Assembly: GCF_947179165.1 (NCBI RefSeq)
Contig: NC_077239.1
Span: 21,731,134-21,795,133 of the forward strand
Reading direction: 5' to 3'
DNA: 64,000 nucleotides
DNA from: Solanum dulcamara
Lineage: Eukaryota > Streptophyta > Magnoliopsida > Solanales > Solanaceae
Shown: one piece after another, positions 11,536-21,310 of the stretch
Numbering within the stretch: the stretch's first letter is position 1
Layout: every line of letters begins with the position of its first letter
The notes under the pieces: model-generated
What the model saw: the letters and a program-made list of their open reading frames with translations, nothing else
The model's database searches: none
What the model was told of the DNA's origin: nothing
Made by a program: the position numbers and the translations under genes

Positions 11536-12110
11536 TATAACATCTCAAAAATTTTAATGCCAAGACCCGAACCATCTTTCAAAGGCATATAGGCTTGAAC
11601 TCATCAAATTCTAATTTTAATTATGAGTTAGATCAATTATTAAGTATTTGAAGTATATTATATGTATTTTAGGGTCATAAGGGATCTCTAACACTAAGCC
11701 AAGTCCAAAGAATCTCCATCGGCTAAGTTTTTATATGAGTCCAGAATAGGGTCAACTTCAAATGCGAATATCTCCTATTATATAAGGAATTAGTTGTTCC
11801 ATGACCTACAAAATTAATTTTTTTTGAGTCTTCTTTATAAGTCCACCATGTTTGGCTCATTTCTAGTTCAGAGTCAAAAATTATGATTATTTTACCAAAC
11901 ACTACCACTGCAGCAATTTACATTCTTGGCGCGGCCTGTCAGCAGAGCACCCGAAACTAGCTGCAGTAGTTTGGCCTCTGGCGCGGCATGCCACTATAGC
12001 ATCGGCAGGGTTCTGGGTCTATTTTTTAGATTTTATTTAATGAAGGGCACTTCATACTTTTCCCTAATTATTAGTTACTAAACCTACACATTTTTAGGAC
12101 CTGATTAAAC

Positions 12111-12120
12111 TTTATAAATT
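12111..12120 (+). promoter_or_regulatory. Probable TATA box in B 5' LTR
   Basis: TTTATAAATT after 'gattaaac', about 575 bp into the LTR. The 3' LTR has CTATAAAC at the matching place (18213-18220). A pyrimidine-rich stretch rich in 'ttctctctctac' follows, as is usual near plant LTR transcription starts. The position is plausible, but no start site can be proven from sequence. Confidence 0.5.
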
Positions 12121-12706
12121 GACCTAATCCTCTAACTCTATTCATTCTTCTACAATTCACCTACTCAAATATTTCTCTCTCTACAAAAACTCTCAAGGGC
12201 TCCACTGAAGACTTCAAGTAAATTCACTCAAGCTCTCGATCAAAACTTTCAAGTTCTTCCAAATTCTTTGGTATTCTCACTTAAGGTATGTGGGTGTTGA
12301 TTCATGGATCCTTTCATCCATAAATCCCAATCAATTTCTCAAGGTTTTATATCAAATTAAAGTATGGTATTTTATGGGTTTTATGATCTCTAGTCCTATT
12401 GCATGAAATATGATTCAAATTATGATCATGAGTCTATTTTGATATAATTTGATGGTTATTGCATTGAATTAAAGTGTTTTCTCGTGAATTCTCCTATTTT
12501 GATCTCTTTGGTTCATGATGTAAATTATGAGTATTTTGAATTATACTTCCAAAGGATATTATATATATGAATTATGTATGGGATGATATACAGTTTATGA
12601 TCATGCATGTTTTCAAGTTAATTACATGATTTTGAAAGTCAATAGATTATGCAATTGAGTTTTATTCTAAGTTCAAGGTATGAATTTCATGCAAGTTACG
12701 AAGTAA

Positions 12707-12823
12707 GGTGACTTAGGGCCCTATGTGGTGACATAAGGCCTAAAAGGTAACTTAGGACCATATGTGGTGACCTCAGGCTTAAAAGGTGACATAGGGACCT
12801 ATGTAGTGACCTAAGGCCTAACA
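12707..12823 (+). repeat. 39-bp tandem repeat, three copies (B 5' LTR)
   Basis: Units start at 12707, 12746 and 12785. Each reads roughly 'ggtgacttaggrccctatg' then 'tggtgacctaaggcctaaaa'. The 3' LTR has only two units (18806 and 18845). The reverse LTRs of D carry one ('taggtcaccatataggtccctaagtcacc', near 35243-35275). Confidence 0.85.
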
Positions 12824-13773
12824 ATATGAATTATGCAAATATGATAATAATGATGAAAGGACAATTCTCACATTACAAATATGTTATGAAAATAACCTAC
12901 TCTATGATTTAAAACCTATGATCATGACTATAATATATGAAATTATGATATCTATGCTATGTATGTATTCCGTGGGATTGGATTTAGCACCGAGTGAACT
13001 TGAGGTGGGGGCCTTACAAAAAGCCTTAGTAGCAACCTCATGTCCCATAAACTTCATTCCATCGTAGGTTGCCTTCATGGGCTAGCTATTGGATCCACAT
13101 ATAGAGTATGTATGACCTTCCTAGCGGGGTAAAGTCTACCTTGGCAGGTAGATTTTCCTTTATCTTCGTTGTATGGAGAGACAATAGGATTCCATATTAT
13201 AGCTCGTATTGTCTTATTATCAGTTATGGTTCATATCCCACATTTGTATGATCTCTTATGTATGCTATGATTTTAAATTATGCTTTTTAAATGCGTTGGT
13301 CAATATGATTTTCTCATGACTTTACTTACCTCATCTTATCATGTGATTTACTTGACCATTTCATTCCATGATTTACGCTGTTGAGGTTGAAGATCATACT
13401 CATCTATATGGCTAGATAAGCTTTCCTATCCAGTAGTGTTTGTCGTGAGTACTCATTTATCGGGGACTAGTTATCGAGTTAGTTATTGATTTCAAAGACT
13501 TTTGCTATGTTTCATACTGAGGGTGAGCTAGGGACATATCTTAGCCCCTTCCCCCATATTCACGAGTAGAGGTATCTAATTGGACAAATGTTTAGAGTTT
13601 ATGTTGTCATGTACCATTCTTAAATTTCTATTCATAGTTTAGACTCTCTTATGATGTTTTTTCTTTTTCTTTACCTTATGTATGCTTATGATATGTACAA
13701 GAGTCTTGGTTGGAGCCATTTGGGGTTTCAATCGTTGTTTTACGACTAGGCCCTAGGTCGGGTCCTGACAAAT

Positions 13774-13786
13774 TTAGTATTAGAGC
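13774..13786 (+). other. Primer binding site of element B (tRNA-iMet type, mutated)
   Basis: TTAGTATTAGAGC differs from the canonical TTGGTATCAGAGC by one G-to-A and one C-to-T change. It starts three bases after the LTR end at 13770. Confidence 0.8.
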
Positions 13787-13990
13787 AAAAGGTTTTTCAA
13801 GTATCCTAAGGTGTCCAATATGCCATTTCAAGTAGATTCTTATTCATTGGTGTGAAGCATGCCACATTTATGAGTAGGAGGCTATGAAGCAATTTACGAA
13901 TTCTCACTTTTTTCATTATCCATGTCGTGCTATAGGGTTTACCGTAAGACTTCTTTTCCCTAACAGTCTTTCTTTGCAATTTTCAGAAAG
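13787..13990 (+). other. 5' leader of element B
   Basis: About 200 bp with conserved leader words ('ggtgtgaagcatgccaca', 'tcgtgctatagggtttaccg') shared with A, D and F. No ORF. Confidence 0.55.
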
Positions 13991-14475
13991 ATGGATCCAA
14001 GAAGACCAGCATTTCCAAAGGGTGTATTTATCATATTGTGTGAGTTAGGGACATCAATTCCAAAACTCCTACTCTTGAGTTGGTCCCTATAGTTAATGAG
14101 TTCTTCGATGTGTTTCCCGATGATTTGCTCGGTGTTCCTCCCAAAAAGGAAATTGACTTTGGCATAGATCTCCTTCCTGATACCCAACCTATTTCTATTC
14201 CTCCTTACTATATGGCTCCATCAGAAATTAAGTAAAAAACAATTGAAGGATTTGTTGGATAAGGGTTTTATAAGACCGAGTATTTTACTATGGGGTACTC
14301 CCACGTTAATTGTTAGGAAGAAAGATGGGTCACCCGAATGTGTATAGACTACCGATAATTGAATAAGGTCACCATAAAGAACAAATATCCAATTCCAAAT
14401 ATAGATGACTTGTTTGATAAATTATAAGGAGCAAGCTACTTTTGTAAGATTGACCTCCATTCCAGTTATCATCAA
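13991..14475 (+). pseudogene. gag start fused to protease-RT linker by deletion, then RT N-terminus (B)
   Basis: ATG at 13991 opens MDPRRPA, the normal gag N-terminus. Within about 20 bases the sequence becomes 'tttccaaagggtgtattta', equivalent to the ISKGCIYH linker that lies between protease and RT in A, E and F. The rest of gag and all of protease (about 1.6 kb or more) are therefore deleted. From 14044 the linker continues ([36 protein letters not shown]) to a stop near 14233. The RT N-terminus then appears in another frame ([15 protein letters not shown]) with further stops near 14346. Confidence 0.85.
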
Positions 14476-15498
14476 TTGAGGGTAAGGGAGTGTGATATTC
14501 CCAAAATAGCTTTTCAGACAAGGTATGCTTATTTTGAATTTGTAGTAATATCATTTGGTTTGACTAATGCTCCCGCTATATTCATGGATTTGATGAATGG
14601 TATTTTCAAGCCATATTTGGACATGTTTGTAGTGGTGTTCATTGATGATATCTTGATTTATTCTCAAAATGAGAAAGATCATATGGGTCACTTGAGGATT
14701 GTGTTGCAAACATTGAGAGAAAAGCAATTATTCGCTAAATTTAGTAAGTGTGAATTTTGGCTGATGGAGGTTGCATTTCTTGGCAATGTGGTGTCCGGTG
14801 ATGGGATTAAAGTAGATCCAAAGAAAACGGAGACGGTTAAGAATTGTCCTAGACCATTATCTCCTTTGGACATTAGAAACTTTTTGGGCTTAGACGATTA
14901 CTACAAAAGCTTTGTTGAAGGGCTCTCATCTATTGTTTTGCCTTTAACTAAATTGACACAAAAGAAGGCAAAATTCCAATGGTCGGAAGAATGTGACAAA
15001 AGTTTCCAAATATTGAAGGATCGTCTTACGTCGGCTTCTATTTTAACATTGCTCAAAGGTGCGGATGGGTTTGTTGTTTATTATGATGCTTCACGTGTTG
15101 ATTTTGTTTGTGTCTTGATGCAACATGGTAAGGTTATAATCTATGACTCTATGCAACTTAAAGAGCATGAAAGAAACTATCCAACCCATGATCTTGAACT
15201 TGCGGCAGTTGTGTTTGCTTTGAAAATTTTGCGCCATTATCTTTATAGCGTACTTGTTGATATGTTTACTGACCACGAAAGCTTTCAATATGTGTTTAGT
15301 CAAAGGGACTTGGACCTTAGGCAAAGAAGGTGGCTTGAACTCCTAAAAGACTATGACATGAGTATACTGTACCATCCAGGTAAGGAAAATATTATAGCCG
15401 ATGCTCTTAGTAGGTTCTTTATGGATAGTGTTGTTCATGGGGAAGATGACAAGAAAGATTTTGTTAAAGATTTTCACCGATTGGATTGTTTGGGATAA
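14476..15498 (+). pseudogene. Reverse transcriptase palm and RNase H, element B (long open frame)
   Basis: 340 residues open. RT motifs: [38 protein letters not shown], and [10 protein letters not shown] with both catalytic Asp residues (about 55-58). Then [20 protein letters not shown] and the connection domain. RNase H keeps its acidic residues: YYDAS near 205, [25 protein letters not shown], and IIADALSRF near 307. The Met at the start is internal, not a true start: the RT N-terminus lies upstream in other frames. This is the best preserved RT/RNase H in the window next to that of C. Without gag or protease it could only act if its proteins worked in trans. Confidence 0.88.
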
Positions 15499-15683
15499 GA
15501 TTGTGTGATTCTAATGAGTGTGGTATTTTTGTGTGAAATGGTCCAAAATTATGATTGGCAGTGCATGAAAAATTGATGGTTGATGAGAAGATCGAGGTTC
15601 TCTCACAAGGGGGAGATGGAGTATTTCATTACCAAGGTAGATGGCCTAAGTGAAATAATATTGAGTAAAGTTCATAGCTCTCG
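15499..15683 (+). pseudogene. Integrase N-terminal remnant upstream of the insert (B)
   Basis: Degenerate link between RNase H and integrase. The block 'caagggggagatggagtatttcattaccaagg' (15606-15637) equals the GDGVLHYQGWLCVP region of E and F. It breaks off after 'gttcatagctctcgatgg' near 15683, exactly where the RYSIHPGSTKMY (zinc-binding HHCC) segment should follow. Confidence 0.7.
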
Positions 15684-16170
15684 ATGGATGAGTTAGGGTA
15701 GATTGGGGGAAGAGTGGGTGTTTCATATTGTGATAATTGTGGTATTCTTGGTCCATTTAAGGTTATAGACATAGAGGAAGAGCTAGATGAGACCTCGTTG
15801 TGTGCAATAGATAAATAAGAGTATATTGGTGTGACCTTTGGTAAGAGTGAATATCAATGAAGATATAGAGATGCTAAGGTAGACACAACAATTACTAAGT
15901 TATGTTGACTACAAGGGAGCCATAAAGTGGTTAGAATAGTAGGCTTGAATGTGTGGTTGTAGATATGTGAGTGATTGTAGTAGGCTATTGATGACTTCTT
16001 GTAAAGGGTTTCAAGTGATTGTATTAGAGTGGTTATAGAACTAGGCTTGAGTATAGTGTTGATTGCATATGGGTGAATGGATGATATATTAGGTGTTTCT
16101 TTATTAGGTCTCGAGGTTTGTTGAATATGGTAGTAAGGGGTAGTACTCTTGGGATAGAATTTCCTATAGA
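15684..16170 (+). other. Unidentified insert in integrase of B, related to one in element D
   Basis: About 490 bp not found at this place in A, C, E or F. It resembles the minus-strand segment 36801-37187 of element D. Shared words include 'ccatttaaggttatagac' (15751-15768), 'gaggaagagctagatg', 'tagaactaggcttga' (16037-16051) and, at the right end, 'ttcctatagagg' (about 16161-16172). In one frame 15738-15788 reads CGIL-PFKVID-EEELD, the same residues as D's 59-codon ORF, but a stop follows in B. 'aggcttgaatgtgtggttg' (near 15942) and 'aggcttgagtatagtgttg' (near 16044) look like an internal duplication. I do not recognise the source; a captured host fragment or a piece of another element are both possible. 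Confidence 0.7.
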
Positions 16171-16769
16171 GGTAGAGGTACCTAAGGTGTATTGGTGGAA
16201 TGGAATGAAGAGGACATAACAGAGTTCGTGGATAAGTGTTCTAATTCTCAAGAAGTGAAAGTTGAGCATCAAAGGCCGAGAGGTCTAGCTCAAGAAATCG
16301 AAATTCCTACATATAACTGGGAATATGTGAATATGGACTTTGTCATGGGTTTGCCTCATACTAGAAGACAACATGATTCTATTTGGGTCCTTGTAGACCG
16401 AATGACCAAATCGGTATATTTTTTACTGTTCAAGACTTCTTATGTTGACGAAGACTATGCTAAGTTGTACATTCGTGAACTTGTGAAACATCATGGTGTT
16501 CCTTTGTCGATTATATTTGATAGAGGTACTCAATTTATTTTACATTTTTGGAAGTCATTTCAGAAAGATCTTGGCACTAAAGTCAAGCTAAGTAACTCTT
16601 TCTATCCTCAAACCAATGGACAAGCCGAAAGAATAATTCACACCCAAGTGGATATGATAAGGGCATGTTTGATTGATCTTAGAGGAAGTTGGAATGAGCA
16701 TTTTCAATTGATTGAGTTCCCTACAATAATAGTTATCACTCTTGCATCTAAATAGCACCTTTTGAAGCC
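16171..16769 (+). pseudogene. Integrase catalytic core, element B
   Basis: It resumes after the insert at 'tgtattggtggaatgg' (VYWWNGM). Open frame 16192-16755: the zinc-finger end is damaged (KCSNSQ instead of CSNCQ), followed by VEHQRPRGLAQEIEIPTYNW. The DDE core is complete: Asp in NMDFVMGLP, Asp in IIFDRGTQF and Glu in NGQAERI. The frame shifts near 16735, where LIEFAYNN is expected. The HHCC N-terminal domain was destroyed by the insert, so the protein is unlikely to work. Confidence 0.85.
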
Positions 16770-17394
16770 TTGTACAGGAGAAGATGTAGGTCTCCGGTGG
16801 GGTGGTTTGAAGTAGGTGAGATGGTATTGATTGGTCCACATTTGGTAGTTGATGCAATGGACAAAGTATGGCTCATAATAGAGAGATTGAAAATGACTCA
16901 AAGTCATCAAAAGTCCTATTCGGACACTAGGAGGAGCGAACTTGAATTTGATATGGATGATATGGTGTATTTGAAGATTTCACCTATGAAAGGGGTAATG
17001 CGGTTTGGTAAAAAAAGGAAAGTTGAGCACTAGATATATAGGACCCTATAGGATATTGAAGCACATCGATAAAGTAGAATATGAGTTAGACTTGCCACTT
17101 GAGTTGGCTTTGGTTCATACGGTATTTCATGTGTTAATGTTGAGAAAGTTTGTAGGTGATCCAAATTCTATTATGCCAATAGAGAATGTAATAATTGAAG
17201 AGAATTTGACTTATGAGGATGTCCCGATTGAGATTTTGGAACAGCAAGTGAAGAGGTTAAGAAATAAAGACATTGCATCCATCAAAGTGTTATGGACGAA
17301 TTAACTAGTAGAGAGTGCTACGTGGGAAGCAGAATCAGACATGATGAATAATTATTTGTATCTCTTTCATTTCACTCTAACATTAAGGTACTAA
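16770..17394 (+). pseudogene. Integrase C-terminus and chromodomain, element B
   Basis: Two overlapping frames, 16770-17033 and 17005-17304, separated by a one-base slip at an A-run ('ggtaaaaaaaggaaag', near 17010). They carry [23 protein letters not shown]-like KISPMKGVMRFGKK, RYIGPYRILKHIDKVEYEL (GPY/F module) and the chromodomain core IEILEQQVKRLRNKDIASI, then KVLW. A stop follows at 17302 and the end (VESATWEAESDMM) is still readable to about 17394. Confidence 0.85.
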
Positions 17395-17638
17395 GTTGTT
17401 CAAGATCAAATCTATTAAACTTCTATGTTTTAGTTCCATATGTCATTCATATGCATGCATGATTCATGAAAATAATTTTTTCACAAGGACTATGTTTTAT
17501 GTTGAGAGTGAAGTTTAAATATTCTATGTATTTTTTGAAGTGTGCTCATATTCATGTTGGGTTTCTAGTCCTTTTTCCATGTCCTTCCTATATTAGTTCA
17601 ATCTTATTCGAGGACGAATGTTCCTAAGGGGGAGATAA
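17395..17638 (+). other. 3' non-coding internal region and polypurine tract of B
   Basis: AT-rich, no ORF. It ends in the conserved 'ttcgaggacgaatgttcc' followed by CTAAGGGGGAGATAA, the plus-strand primer, directly before the 3' LTR. Confidence 0.7.
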
Positions 17639-19901
17639 TGTAACACCTCAAAAATTTCAATTCCAAGACCCGAACCATTCTTCAAAGGCGTATAGGCTTG
17701 CACTCATCGAATTCTAATTTTACATATGAGTTAGGATCAATTCCTAAGTATTTGAATTGTATTAGATACATTTTAGGGTCATAAGGGATCTCTAACACAA
17801 AGCCAAGTCCAAAGAATTTCCATCGGCTAAGTTTTCGTATGAGTACAGAAAAGAGGTAAATTCAAACGTGCATATCTCCTATTATATAAGAAATTAGGTG
17901 TTCCATTAACTATAAAATTAAATGTCTTTGAGTCTTCTATCCAACTCCACCAAGTTTGACCCATTCCGAGTTTGGAGTCAAACGTTATGATCATTTTACT
18001 AAAGACTACCGCAACAACAATTTATGGTCTTCGTGCGTGCGCCAGCAGAACGTAAGAAACTAGCTGTAGTAGTTGGCCTCTGGCGCAGCGCGCCACTATA
18101 GCGCCAGCAGGGTTATGGGTCCGTTTGTCAGATTTTATTTGATGAAGGACACTTTATACTTTTTTCTAATTGTTAGTTAGTAAACCTACAAGTTTTAAGG
18201 ACCTAATTAAACTCTATAAACTGACCTAAACCTCTAACTCTATTCATTATTCTACAATTCACCTACTCAAATATTTCTCTACAAAAGACTCTCAACTACT
18301 ACATTGAAGACTTCAAGTAAATTCACTCAATCTCTCCATCAAAACTCTCAAGTTCTTCCAAATTATTTGGTGTTCTCACTTAAGGTATGTGGGTGTTTAT
18401 TCATGGATCCTTTCATCCATGAAGCCCAATTAATTTCTCAAGGTTTTCTCTCAAATTAAAGTATTATATTTTATGGGTTTTATGATCTCTATTCCTATTG
18501 CATGAATTATAATTCAAAGTATGATAATGAGTCTATTTTTATATAAATTGATGGTTATTGCATTGAATTGAAGAGTTTTTCCATGAATTCTCCTATTTTG
18601 ATCTCTAGGGTTCATGATGTAAATTATGAGTATTTTGAATTATACTTCCAAAGGATATTATCTATATGAATTATGTATGGGATGATATAAAGCTTATGAT
18701 CATGCATGTTTTCAAGTTAATTACATGATTTTGAAAGTCAATAGATTATACAATTGAGTTTTATTCTAAGTTCAAGGTATGAATTTCATGAAAGTTATAA
18801 AGTAAGGTGACTTGGGGCCTTATGTGGTGACATAAGGCCTAAAAGGTGACTTAGGGTCCTATGTGGTGACCTAAGGCCTACCGATATAAATTATTCAAAT
18901 AATTTTATAATGATAAGGACAATTCTCACATTACAAGTATGTTATGAAAATGAGCTAGTCTATAATTTCAAACCTATGATCATGGATATGATATATGAAA
19001 TTATGATTTCTATGCTATGTATGTATTTCGTGGGATTTGAGTTAGCACTGATTGGACTTGAGGTGGAGGCCCTACCAAAAGTCATAGTAGCAGCCTCATA
19101 TCCCATAAATACGTGCCACCGTAGGTTGCCTTCATGGCCTAGCTGTTGGATCCACATATAGCATATGTATGACCTTTCTAGCGGGGTAGAGTCTACCTTG
19201 GCAAGTAGATTCCCTTTTTCTTCGTTATATTGATAGACAACGGGATTCTATGTTATAGCTCGCATGGTCTTATTATCAGTTATGGTTCCTATCCCACATA
19301 TGTGTGATCTCTTATTTATGCTATGATTTTAAATTATTCTTTTTAAATGCTTTGGTCAATATAATTTTCTCATGACTTTACTTACCTCATCTTATCATGT
19401 GATTTACTTGACCATTGCATTCCATGATTTACATTGCATGTCACTTCCTCATACTTAGTACATTCCAACGTACTAATGCATATTTTTTGCCTACATTGTC
19501 TCATAATGTAGGGGTTGAGGTTGAAGATCATACTCATCTACGTGGCTAGATAAGCTTTCCTATCCAGCAGTGTTTGTGGTGATTCCTTATTTATCGGGGA
19601 CTAGTTATCGAGTTAGATATTGTTTTCAAAGACTTTTGCTATGTTTCATATTGAGGGTGAGCTAGGGACATGTCTTAACCCCCACTATATTCATGAGTAG
19701 AGAAATCTAATTGGACGAATATTTCGAGTTTATGTTGTTATGTGACGTTCTTAAATTTCTATCCATAATTTAGACTCTCTTATGATGTTTCCGCTTTTGC
19801 TTTACCTTATCTATGCTTATCATATGTACAAGAGGCTTGGTTAGAGCCCTTTGGGGTTTCAATTTTCCTGTTACGACGAGGCCCTAACTCGGGTCGTGAC
19901 A
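17639..19901 (+). repeat. 3' LTR of element B
   Basis: 2263 bp, TGTAACACCTC...GGGTCGTGACA with intact TG/CA ends. It has two copies of the 39-bp repeat (18806-18883). A U3 hairpin CTGGCGC (18080-18086) / GCGCCAG (18101-18107) encloses GC-rich sequence in an otherwise AT-rich LTR. Candidate TATA box at 18213-18220. Confidence 0.9.
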
Positions 19902-21310
19902 CAATGAGCCTAGAACAAAATCATTTCCCACAAGACATCAACGATGAGAACACATAATCTGCCTTTATATCTCAAAACATTATCTCCCCCTTGGGAGAAA
20001 GTCCAAATGGACTTTTCGATAACGGTTTTCTTCAACTCAACCAAAATAAGATCACTATCTTATTTTCCCTAAACTTCCACCACCAAAAATAATTCAGAAC
20101 CTTTTTGCACAATAACACCACCGTCCTCGAAGTCAACTAACCGAACACCCAAAACGGCTAATCTATGAACATCCTAAACTAGATCTTTCTTCTCTTCCTC
20201 AACATGGACAACACAATTTATGGACAATCTACTAAGAGCATTAGCAACCAGATTTGCCTTTCCCGACTGGTATAACACACTTAAGTCATAATCCTTTAAC
20301 AATTCAAGATGTTTCTTTAGTCGAATATTCTAATCTTTTTGACTAAACACATATTGCAAACTCTATGATCGGTGAATACATCCATGTGGATGCCATATAA
20401 TTAGTGTATCCATAACTTCAAAGAAAATACCATAGCCGCTAACTCCAAGTCATGGGTAGGGTAATTCTTTTCATGAACCTTGAGTTGCCTTGAAGCATAA
20501 GCTATTAGTATATTATTTTGCATCAAGACACAACAAAGACCAACTTCTGATGCATCACAATAGGAAACAAACCTATCAGAAGCTTCTGCCAAAGTCAACA
20601 TCAGAGCAAAGATAAATCTATCCTTCAACTATTGAAAACTTTTCTCACATGTCTCACACCATTAGAATTTCATCTATTTTTAGTCAAAGTAGTCAAGGGC
20701 GATGCAATGGAAAAGAAGCCTTTTAAAACCATCTATAATAACTGGCTAAGCCTAAAAAACTTTGAATATTAGAAGGGAACAACGGTCTAGGCCAATTGTT
20801 AACTGTTTTAATATTCTTAGGATCAACCATGATACCTTCACCAGAGATAATATGGCCAAGAAAAGCAACTGGCCTTAACAAAAATTCATACTTACTAAAT
20901 TTTGTGAACAACTGACTATCCTTGAGAATTTATAAGACAATCCTCGAATGATAAGCATGCTCCTCCTCTCTCCGAGAGTAGATCCAAAATATCAAATATG
21001 AATACAATAACAAACAAATCTAAGTATTGCTTGAAAAATCTATTTATCAAATCCATAAAGCTACAGGGGCATTCATTAGTCCAAAATACAACCAAGAACT
21101 CAAAGTGACCATACCGAGTTCTAAAAGTTGTCTTTGGAATGTCACATTCCCTTACTGATAGTTGATGATAACCCTATTAAATATCAATCTTAGAAAAGTA
21201 ACTTACTCCTTGAAGTTGGTCAAACAAGTCATCAATCCTTGGAATGGGGTACTTATTATTAATTGTGACCTTGTTCAATTGTTGATAATGAATACACATT
21301 CGAAGAGAAC
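19902..21310 (-). pseudogene. Fragment G: RT, RNase H and integrase N-terminus of a reverse chromovirus
   Basis: Read right to left: RT from '[21 protein letters not shown]' (about 21290), SYFSKID and [18 protein letters not shown], a palm with FIFD instead of FIDD (near 20990), FTKFSKYEFLLRPVAFLGHI (20723-20911), then RNase H 20401-20628 ([30 protein letters not shown]) and the link to integrase up to about 19920. Both ends are cut: the left by B's 3' LTR, the right by C's 5' LTR. No LTR, gag or chromodomain of this copy is present. Confidence 0.85.

Larger units (their letters stand above)
11536..13770 (+). repeat. 5' LTR of element B
   Basis: 2235 bp. Its terminus is decayed (TATAACATCTC against TGTAACACCTC in the 3' LTR). 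It ends GGGTCCTGACA. It aligns along its length with 17639-19901. A probable TATA box 'tttataaatt' lies at 12111-12120. It carries three copies of a 39-bp repeat (12707-12823). Confidence 0.9.
11536..19901 (+). mobile_element. Element B: chromovirus lacking gag and protease, with a foreign insert
   Basis: 5' LTR 11536-13770, primer site 13774-13786, gag start codon 13991, then an immediate jump (about 14011) to the protease-RT linker. RT/RNase H runs to 15498. The integrase N-terminal region is replaced by a roughly 490-bp unrelated segment (15684-16170). Integrase core and chromodomain run to about 17394, polypurine tract 17622-17638, 3' LTR 17639-19901. The 5-bp flanks (gataa and caatg) do not match, so the ends were altered after integration. 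The active sites of RT (FIDD), RNase H and integrase (D, D, E) are all still present, despite stops elsewhere. Confidence 0.9.

Noticed and set aside
12707..12823. CRISPR-like array
   Set aside because: Three contiguous 39-bp units without spacers, in a plant LTR.
14369..15324. Minus-strand frames over the RT/RNase H of B
   Set aside because: Shadows of the strongly supported plus-strand RT frame.
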